Assembly (NCBI GenBank): GCA_002746475.1
Contig: PDOX01000024.1
Location: forward strand, 1-6,237
Reading direction: 5' to 3'
DNA from: a candidate division SR1 bacterium
Lineage (GTDB): Bacteria > Patescibacteriota > Gracilibacteria > Absconditabacterales > Absconditicoccaceae
Length of the DNA stretch: 6,237 nt
A program made the position numbers and the translations under genes. Below, one piece after another: positions 1 through 6,237 of the stretch. The notes beneath the pieces were generated by a model that worked only from the letters and a program-made list of their open reading frames with translations, was not told where the DNA came from and searched no databases. Position 1 is the first letter of the stretch, and every line of letters begins with the position of its first letter.

Positions 1-792
1 ACACATTCCAATACTAATAGATTCTCCATGATTCATTTCCCCTTTCAGTAGTGTTTCCAGTGCATGTCATATCGTATGACCATAAACTAATACTTTTCAA
101 AGATTGTATTCTTTTCTGTCTTTTTCAATAGTATTTATTTTTAAAGTAATAGTTTTTTGTATAATATCTTGCAGAAAATCAATATCAAAATTTTCGTTTT
201 CTAATTTTTCAAGTAAATCGTTATCTTGGCAAAGAGCATGTTTGATACATTCAGCAATACCACATCTTATTTCTCTTTTTGGAAGTGTTGTTAAATATTG
301 TGGGTCAATAAGGATGAATTCGGGTTCATAAAATGTTCAAATGAGATTTTTCCCATATTGTGAATTTATTGCTTGTTTCCCTCATGTGGTACTATCTGCC
401 TGTGCAATAATTGTTGTAGGAATATGAATAAATTTTATTCCTCTCATTAGCGTTGAAGCAACAAATCATGCAATATTTCCTACGACTCCACCACCAAAAG
501 CAATAATTAATGATTTTTTTGAAATTCAAAATTGTAAGATATCATCACATAATTTTTGATATGTTTCAAATGTTTTATATTTTTCTCAAGGGTTTATAGT
601 AAAAAACTGAGATCTGAGAGGTGAAAGAATGTTTTTTAGTTGCTTTCATCGTAATCATTGTACATTTGTATCTGTAATCACAATAAGTTTATCAAATTCA
701 ATGGTACCTATATATTTTTTTAGATTTTCAGAAGATTTGTTTCAAAAATATATTGGGATTTTTTTTGTGGAACTTGTTATAGTATATTGCAT
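1..792 (-). CDS. AroB-family sugar phosphate cyclase, N-terminal part (3-dehydroquinate synthase or DOI synthase-like)
   Basis: This is an NAD- and metal-dependent cyclase of the 3-dehydroquinate synthase superfamily, expected to be cytosolic. It is cut by the left edge: 264 codons from ATG 792, against about 350-370 residues in the family. Ten in-frame TGA codons read as glycine. The NAD-binding loop is GGGVVGN at residues 100-106. The substrate loop is ADSTTGGKQAIN (132-143), followed by KNLIGTFY (148-155). The predicted metal ligands are E181 (in AECIK), H239 (in YGHTIGHA) and H255 (in NHGES). D133, K139, K148, N149, K184 and H243 match active-site positions of the family. The N after GGGVVG, the KQAIN and the YGHT resemble 2-deoxy-scyllo-inosose synthases such as BtrC. 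The TGGK and overall loop resemble AroB. Family membership is secure, but the exact product is not. It lies 100 bases downstream of dnaE on the same strand, with no functional link. Confidence 0.9.
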
Positions 793-812
793 CTGTTTTT
801 TTAAGAATAAAT

Positions 813-841
813 GTATTATTAAATGTTATATTGTAATACAA
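813..841 (-). promoter_or_regulatory. candidate promoter of the cyclase gene
   Basis: On the minus strand a -35-like TTGTAT (836-841) and a -10-like TAATAC (813-818) are separated by 17 bases. Transcription would start about 14 bases before ATG 792. This lies in the 100-base gap after dnaE, which is almost pure A/T, so a chance match is quite possible. I see no clear terminator in the gap: the best hairpin (847-864) has only 5 base pairs. Readthrough from dnaE is the alternative. Confidence 0.25.
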
Positions 842-892
842 AACTATACATTAAAAAATATGTAATTTGAAAAATAAAGTAATGAATTAGAA

Positions 893-3739
893 CTACTCTC
901 CCAACAATTCCTCCAATTTGTCCAATCCCTCCTGATTAACAAGAAACTCAAAATCTCAAATTTTTACTGCAAGGGTTCAAGTATAGCTTCTCAAGATTGC
1001 TTTGAGTTTATCAATTTTGCTAATATCCTCTGGCAAATGATAAACTGTACAATGTTCCTTTGGAGCATCTATCTCTGAAAGAGAAACTTCTTCTGCAACC
1101 ATATCTTCATCATCGACCCCGGGGTCAATATCCATATCCTGTTCCAAGACCCCGGGGTCCTTTTGGGTAGGGACAGGAATATCATTGGCTTCAATTCTCA
1201 TTTTTCTTGCATCAATAAGAGAAATTTCTTCATTATACGATCCTCCTGCAAGTTTAATCAATTTCTCACGAGAAGTTCTGGTGATTTTCGTAGGATTAGG
1301 GTATCTCTCAGGTTTTTTCTCCCCATACATGATCACCATATCAAACAATTCAAAATTATATTTTTCAGGAAAGAAAAACTCCCTCTCCCCAGAAATATCT
1401 TCAATTTTAATGAAAAATCCTTTTTTTCTTGCTCTCTGAATATTGGAAACATATCAGATAATCCTGAACGGACCTGCAAATTTCGGATCCTCCAACTGCG
1501 AAAGAAATCCTGTCTTTTTGATATACGGATACAGTCAGTCCAACAAATGCTGGGAAACAAAAACTTTCAAGACATCAAATTCCATCTTCAATTTATCCAT
1601 CAAACTCACGGTATATTTTTTCTGGAACACGATCTGACTACTCACATCACTCGCCCCAAACAATCCCATGTCCATCGTCTGACTGGATTTACTCCAATCC
1701 AACAAATAATTTACATGTTCTCGCAAGGTCTTCCTGTCTTCAAACGCATCCAATGCTCCAGATTTTATCAATGATTCGAGAGATTTTTTATTCACGACCT
1801 GCTCACATCTTTTCAAGAAATCTTCCAAGGATGAAAAAAGCCCATTTTGTTCTCTCTCCTGCTGGATATATTCCCCTACATCAGAACCAACTCCTTTGAT
1901 TCCACAAAATCCAAGCCTAATATAATCTTTGATCGCCGCGACATGGTTATACGACTCGTTAATATCAGGCGCTTTGACATAAATCCCATGATTTTGCACC
2001 TCCTTGATATAAATACTTTGGTTATCCGTATCATCCTCCACCGATCTAATCAACGCCGCATAAAATTCCAAAGGATAATGTGCTTTCAGATACGCGGTCT
2101 GGAAAGCAATCCACGAATAACACACCGAATGCGATTTATTAAACGAATACGAAGCCGCTGGCTCAATCATTTTTTCGTAAATCATCTGCGTAGTTTCTGG
2201 CTTATATCCTCTAAATTCCTGTCCTCTTTGGATAAACTCCTTTTTCAACTGTTCAATTACTGCTTTTTTCTTTTTCCCAACTCATCTTCTCAACAAATCC
2301 GCTTCTGCAAGCGAAAATCCTGCCATCGACTGCACCAAAAACATCAACTGTTCCTGAAATACTGCAATCCCATAGGTCACATCCATAATTCCAGACAAGT
2401 CTGCGATCAACTTTTCTCTCTCCTCATCGGCAACCTCAGCACTATATTTTTTTATCAAAAGTTCTTTCAACTCAGGATACATATATTCTACGGCTTCCTC
2501 TCCATGTTTTCTGTGAATATAGTTTGGAATAAACTCCATCGGACCAGGACGATACAAAGCATTCATCGCAATCAAATCATTAATACTATTAGCTTTTAGC
2601 TTCACCAAATAGTTTCTCATCCCCTGCGATTCAAACTGGAAAATCCCCGTCGTATCTCCTCTCTTGAAGATTTTATCATAGGTATAACTATCCTGAATCG
2701 GCGGATTAAATCCCAAAAAATCCATTTTGAGCAGACCAATCGTTTCCAAAGTCGGCCCATCATATTGACTCACGACCGTTTTATCTTCCTCCTTGATAAA
2801 TCCTACCGGACTATAATCAGAAACCGCACTCGGAGCAATAATAATTCCACAAGCATGAATCCCCAACTGCCTCATGTTTCCTTCAACCCCTTCACCGAAA
2901 TCTACCGCCTTTCTAATAATTTCATTGCTCTCATACATCGCTTTCAAATCTGCATTGACCTCAGGTGTTTGCACCACTTCCGAAATCTTTTCTTTCTCTG
3001 GAATCAAGGCAGAAAATTTATTCGACAAATCAAATGACAATCCCAACACTCTGGCAACATCTTTGAACGCCGCTTTCTTTGCCAACTGCATAAAGGTTCC
3101 AATCGCACAGACCTTGTCTGCTCAATATTTTTCTGTCACATATTCTATCACGGTTGCTCTCTTTTCATCATCAAAATCAATATCAAAATCGGGCATGGAC
3201 ACTCTCGCAGGATTCAAAAATCTCTCAAACAGCAAAGCATACGGCAAGGGATCAATATCCGTAATACTTACCAACCACGCCAACAAGGATCCTGCTCACG
3301 ATCATCTTCCTGGCCCAACCATCACTTCATGCTCTTTTGCCCACGAAACGAAATCTGATACAATCAAAAAATAGGTATTAAACCCCATCGACTTGATAAC
3401 TTTCAACTCATATTCTAGTCTCTCAATATACACATCCAGCGTAAAATCTTCCTTCTTCGCAGTATCCAAAGGGTCAGAATCATACAGAGGATATTTATTT
3501 TTTTCCAAAAACTCTTTCTTAAACTCCGTATACGTATCAAGCGTCAATGCTTTAATCTCCGCAGGGCCTAATTCTTGAATTTTTTTGGTCGGAATCCCTC
3601 CATCAGAAATTTTCACCAAATTCAAAATCGTTTCCTCATTCCAATCCAAATGAAATTTTGTTTTCAACCCTACATAAGCATTATAACGCAACTCAAATTC
3701 AAAAATATCCATATGCATCTGTCCACTTGTATCACTCAT
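893..3739 (-). CDS. dnaE: DNA polymerase III subunit alpha (DnaE), lacking the N-terminal PHP domain
   Basis: This is the catalytic subunit of the replicative polymerase: 948 residues with eight TGA codons read as glycine, ending at TAG 893-895. Residues 1-120 are a linker, then comes the palm with VGPGRGSGAGS (142-152), SMPDFDIDF with catalytic D187 and D189, and KMDFLGF with the third aspartate D340. D189 to D340 is 151 residues, as in E. coli (403 to 555). The fingers carry FQFES (367-371), YRPGP, LLRRGVGKKKK and SFNKSHS (532-538). A helix-hairpin-helix region (about 610-665) with GIKGVGS follows, then an OB fold (about 750-830), an acidic linker (about 850-895) and a short C-terminal domain. 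In-frame TAG at 3752-3754 blocks any extension, so the roughly 270-residue PHP domain is absent. ATG 3739 is chosen as the first ATG after that stop; TTG 3742, ATG 3715 and ATG 3709 are alternatives. Compared with E. coli, about 27 residues are missing just after D340. The sequence style ([18 protein letters not shown]) resembles CPR DnaE. Confidence 0.95.
1115..1159 (-). repeat. two copies of a 12-base GC palindrome within dnaE
   Basis: The perfect palindrome GACCCCGGGGTC occurs at 1115-1126 and 1148-1159, 33 bases (11 codons) apart and in the same reading frame. Both copies encode Asp-Pro-Gly-Val (residues 861-864 and 872-875), within an acidic, probably flexible linker between the OB fold and the C-terminal domain. 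Each copy is 10/12 G+C, in a gene and region that is otherwise AT-rich. This may be a small tandem duplication in a linker, or two copies of a palindromic DNA site. Confidence 0.8.
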
Positions 3740-3801
3740 CAACCCGCTAAACTAACAAAAATAAATACAGTACTTAGTATATTATATATACAACAAAATC
3801 T

Positions 3802-3829
3802 ATCATACTAATTTAGTAAGCTTTTTCAA
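3802..3829 (-). promoter_or_regulatory. candidate dnaE promoter
   Basis: On the minus strand TTGAAA (3824-3829) and TATGAT (3802-3807) are separated by 16 bases, a reasonable sigma-70-type match. The start point would lie near 3795, giving a leader of about 55 bases before ATG 3739. The site sits in the divergent dnaE-pyk intergenic region, so it must fire leftward. There is no Shine-Dalgarno sequence ahead of the chosen start. The surroundings are so AT-rich that other -10-like boxes exist nearby (for example around 3780-3790). Confidence 0.4.
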
Positions 3830-3887
3830 ATAGAATACTCATAGTATCTAAAATATGAAATAAGGAATAACTTTATTAAAAAATAAA

Positions 3888-3917
3888 TTGCATATCAAAA
3901 AAGGATCTGTATATTAT
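3888..3917 (+). promoter_or_regulatory. candidate pyruvate kinase promoter
   Basis: TTGCAT (3888-3893) and TATTAT (3912-3917) are separated by 18 bases. The predicted leader before ATG 3971 is about 45-50 bases. The -10 box lies inside the inverted repeat at 3906-3922, which would put any protein bound there in direct competition with RNA polymerase. A second -10-like TATAAT at 3934-3939 lacks a good -35 partner. Confidence 0.4.
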
Positions 3918-3922
3918 ACAGA
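3906..3922. promoter_or_regulatory. perfect inverted repeat upstream of pyk, possible operator
   Basis: TCTGTAT and ATACAGA (3906-3912 and 3916-3922) are perfect 7-base arms around the 3-base spacer ATT. The whole is 17 bases, the size of a typical dimeric repressor site. It overlaps the candidate pyk -10 box. No run of T follows, so it does not look like a terminator. The regulator, if any, is not in this window. Confidence 0.35.
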
Positions 3923-3970
3923 ATATCTAATTATATAATTTTTTATTATCATTTACATTTACAAGATATA

Positions 3971-5401
3971 ATGAAAAAACAAAGAACAAAAATTATTGCA
4001 ACGGTAACGAATAAATTTTCTGATAAAAAACTCATGCAATTATATGAAAATGGAGTATCAGTAGTGAGAATTAATTTTTCTCATGCAACACCAGAATCAG
4101 CAGAAGAACTTATTACAAGAATAAATACATTAAATAAAAAATGAGATACTCATCTTGCAATTTTATTAGATACGAAATGACCAGATATTAGAACAGGAGA
4201 AAGAGATTTTCCTTTGGTTGTAGAAAAAAAACAAATTTTTAAAATCGGTATCAATCAAGAAACGCTGAATCCTGAAACCGATATTTTCTGTGACTATCAA
4301 CACTTGGTAAAAGATGTCCAAGTCGGTCAGGAAATTATTATTGATTCAGGACTCCTCAAAGTACATGTTGTTGAAGTACATGATGATCATATTTTTGTCC
4401 AAGCTGACAATGATGCAGAGATTACCTCAAAAAGACATATTAATCTCCCAGGAGTAAAAATTGCACTTCCAGCACTAATCAACAAAGACAAGGAAGATAT
4501 TATCTTTGGAATCAAGATGGGGGTACATTTTGTTGCAGCTTCGTTTATTAGGACAGGACAAAATGTCAAAGATGTGAGAAAGTTTTTAGATCAACATGGA
4601 GGAGAACATATCAAAATTATTTCAAAAGTTGAAAACCAAGAAGCAATAGAAAAAGAAAACCTTGAAGCTATTGTAAAACTTTCTGATGGTATCATGGTTG
4701 CAAGAGGTGATTTAGGGGTAGAAATGCCTATTCAAATGCTACCGGTAGCACAAAAAAGTATTATGGATACCTGTTTCAGATATGGAAAACCTGTAATTGT
4801 AGCAACGGAACTCCTCAATAGTATGATTACTAATCCTTTTCCAACGAGAGCTGAAGTGAGTGATGTATACAATTCTGTGATTATGAGGGCAGATGCAGTT
4901 ATGTTGTCAGGAGAAACTGCTATTGGAAAATATCCTATTACTTCTGTAAAGACTATGAAAAATATTATTCTGGAGGCAGAAAAAACGACAAATAATAAAC
5001 ATAAAGATTTTGATCTTCAAACAGTAGATAAAACAAAACTTTTAAAAAAAGCAATAGCAAGACAAGCATTATTACTTGCAGATGAGATCAAAGCAAAGAT
5101 GGTGATTGTTTTTTCTCATACAGGAGAACTTGCAGCATATGTTTCTTCTTTTAAGCCAAATCAAAAAGTAGTATCATTTACTGTTGGTGAAGAAAATCAT
5201 TATAGATTTGATACGAGTTATGGTATCGTTTCTGAAAAAATTGATAAATGGGAAAAGCATAGTACAGATACACAAAGAAAGGCAATTGCATTTCTTCAAG
5301 AGAAAGATACTTTAAAGAAAGATGATTATGTAGTGGTAATTTGAGAAAAAAATTATGATTGAATTCATCAGCCACAAATTAGAATTGTCACAATATCTTA
5401 A
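3971..5401 (+). CDS. pyk: pyruvate kinase
   Basis: Pyruvate kinase transfers phosphate from phosphoenolpyruvate to ADP, making pyruvate and ATP in the last step of glycolysis; it acts in the cytosol as a tetramer. The gene encodes 476 residues, normal for the family, from ATG 3971 to TAA 5399-5401. TGA codons at 4142, 4178, 5342 and 5360 read as glycine; the second supplies the G of DTKGPDIR (67-74). Other hallmarks are VRINFSH (32-38), IISKVEN with catalytic K219 and metal ligand E221, DGIMVARGDLGVE with D247, VATELLNSM with T279, TRAEVSDVYNSV, and DAVMLSGETAIGKYP. The B domain lies at about residues 75-170 and the C-terminal regulatory domain at about 350-476, with no extra PEP-utilising domain. 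VATELLN replaces the more usual VATQMLE, a modest deviation. There is no visible Shine-Dalgarno sequence. A shared hairpin follows the stop codon. Reading TGA as stop would leave only an internal 376-residue fragment without the substrate-binding N terminus. Confidence 0.97.
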
Positions 5402-5434
5402 GAAAAATAAAACCACAGCATAAAAACACAATAT

Positions 5435-5471
5435 AAAAAAAGAGGTATGTTCTTGTAAATACCTCTTTTTT
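5435..5471. terminator. bidirectional intrinsic terminator
   Basis: AGAGGTAT (5441-5448) pairs with ATACCTCT (5459-5466) across a 10-base loop. The stem is flanked by a run of A on the left (5435-5440) and T on the right (5467-5471), which extend the pairing and provide a U-tract in both directions. It lies between the convergent pyk and the 5497-6066 gene, 33 bases after the pyk stop, so it can end both transcripts. Confidence 0.85.
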
Positions 5472-5496
5472 ATATTATCTCATTTAATAGTTTTTT

Positions 5497-6066
5497 TTAC
5501 AACTGTCCCATCAAGTCTCAAAGTTGATCTTCTTGTTCTTTCTTGGTTTCTTGTTTTAATTCTTCATTATCCATTGTGTCTAATACCGCTTTCCATCTCT
5601 TTATTCTCATTTCTCTTTCCTGATCAATGGCATTCTTTTCCTGTTCACTTTCTGATTTTAAAATATGGAGATTTATTTGTTCTTCTACATAAATTTCATA
5701 AAGTCTTTGTATCTGATATGACCACAATTCAGAGATTTTTTTTACAATACTTTGATCTCCACTCTTAACAGCAATAAACAATTCTCTTTCATTATCATCT
5801 TTCCCTAACTCTGCTTTTAGCTCATAATCACTAGAAAATGATGATAAAATAAGTCTCTGGAGAAGATCCCAATCAAAATCTTCTTTCAAATCTTCAGGCG
5901 TTTTATATGTTATTGGATCAAATTTTCCAACATATTCAGTATACCATTGTTGATCTTTAATATCTCATTTAATTTCTCAATATGCTTTTTCATATTTTTC
6001 TACTATTTCTTTTTTTTCTTCATTATTTCTCAAGTCAGCTATAAATTCACGAAAATTAAACAACAT
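5497..6066 (-). CDS. hypothetical protein, acidic and helix-rich
   Basis: I do not recognise this gene. Reading TGA as glycine gives 189 residues from ATG 6066 to TAA 5497-5499, with TGA at residues 30, 34 and 183. Treating TGA as stop would break it at both ends. The protein is rich in Glu, Lys, Asp and Gln and has no signal peptide, membrane segment or cysteine pattern. Residues 15-40 and about 130-180 look like long charged helices, possibly coiled coil. The middle (about 60-130) is more mixed, with WDLLQRLIL and a segment ELFIAVKSGD. It ends LGDLMGQL. No catalytic motif is visible. It is transcribed toward pyk and shares that gene's terminator. The start is the first ATG of the open frame, preceded by a short T-run and AAG rather than a proper ribosome binding site. 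A scaffold or partner-binding role is only a guess from composition. Confidence 0.8.
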
Positions 6067-6108
6067 CTTAAAAAAAGATAAGAATATAAAATGATATAAT
6101 TACCCCTA

Positions 6109-6136
6109 CTTATACTAAAAATCATTCTTAATACAA
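6109..6136 (-). promoter_or_regulatory. candidate promoter of the hypothetical gene
   Basis: On the minus strand TTGTAT (6131-6136) and TATAAG (6109-6114) are separated by 16 bases, giving a leader of about 35 bases before ATG 6066. The match is plausible but the background is AT-rich. An opposite-facing TATAAT at 6095-6100 has no good -35 partner. Confidence 0.35.
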
Positions 6137-6237
6137 GAGAAAATTTAATGACATTAAATACAATACAAAAAGCACCACTAATAGTTATAAAAGAAATGCA
6201 ACTTTAAATTATAACAAAAGATTAGTGATGCAATGAG
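6137..6237 (+). other. right-edge stretch with no convincing gene
   Basis: A 19-codon ORF (ATG 6148 to TAA 6205-6207) begins MTLNTIQKAP and has no clear ribosome binding site. A different plus frame is open from about 6132 to the right edge if TGA is read as glycine, with GTG 6225 and ATG 6228 as possible late starts. Either could be chance in DNA this AT-rich, or the second could be the beginning of a gene that continues outside the window. I call neither. Confidence 0.3.

Noticed and set aside
847..864. Hairpin between dnaE and the cyclase gene as a terminator
   Set aside because: The stem is only 5 A/T-rich base pairs with an 8-base loop, too weak to call.
104..865. Short plus-strand open frames opposite the cyclase
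   Set aside because: They are antisense shadows rich in Phe, Ser and Ile, while the minus strand carries the family motifs.
1163..2599. Long plus-strand open frames opposite dnaE
   Set aside because: They lie antisense to a strongly conserved gene and their translations show no domain; the low frequency of stop codons opposite dnaE explains them.
893..3739. dnaE as a pseudogene broken by several stop codons
   Set aside because: All interruptions are TGA, all in one frame, and the ones in known motifs sit at conserved glycines; there is no TAA or TAG inside. Recoding explains them fully.
3700..3760. Split dnaE joined by a trans-splicing intein
   Set aside because: The N terminus ([15 protein letters not shown]) has no intein C-terminal block ending in His-Asn before a Cys or Ser, and the break is not at the known split site.
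3755..3970. Degraded PHP-domain remnant upstream of dnaE
   Set aside because: The minus strand is interrupted by stops and has intergenic composition; I see no PHP metal-binding HxH motif.
1..6237. CRISPR arrays, insertion sequences, tRNA or rRNA genes
   Set aside because: No spaced direct repeats, transposase motifs, terminal inverted repeats, tRNA cloverleaf or rRNA-like stretches are visible.

Overview
The window comes from a bacterium that reads UGA as glycine (NCBI translation table 25). It is therefore most likely a member of the Candidate Phyla Radiation lineages Gracilibacteria (BD1-5/GN02) or Absconditabacteria (SR1). The evidence is internal. All four genes carry in-frame TGA codons, and the ones that fall in invariant motifs sit exactly where the family has glycine: DTKGP in pyruvate kinase, GRGSGAGS and LLRRG in DnaE, TGGK and GHTIGH in the AroB-family cyclase. 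Every gene whose end is visible stops at TAA or TAG. With the standard code each gene would look like a string of fragments. The DNA is AT-rich and none of the genes has a strong Shine-Dalgarno sequence, which fits such a lineage.

Layout: 1-792 (minus) is the N-terminal 264 codons of an AroB-family sugar phosphate cyclase that runs off the left edge. 893-3739 (minus) is the catalytic subunit of DNA polymerase III, DnaE, which lacks the usual N-terminal PHP domain. 3755-3970 is a divergent intergenic region with candidate promoters for both flanking genes and a perfect 17-base inverted repeat. 3971-5401 (plus) is a complete pyruvate kinase. 5435-5471 is a hairpin that can terminate transcription from both sides. 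5497-6066 (minus) is a 189-residue acidic, helix-rich protein that I do not recognise. 6067-6237 holds a candidate promoter for that gene and no convincing gene.

Functionally these are unlinked housekeeping genes rather than one system: replication (DnaE), ATP production from phosphoenolpyruvate (Pyk), and an NAD-dependent carbocycle-forming cyclase. The points most worth attention are the recoding, the unusual architecture of DnaE (no PHP domain, plus about 27 residues missing just after the third catalytic aspartate), the compositional contrast of dnaE with its neighbours, and a cyclase whose motifs mix 3-dehydroquinate synthase and 2-deoxy-scyllo-inosose synthase signatures. I found no CRISPR array, mobile element, RNA gene or evident new multi-gene system.
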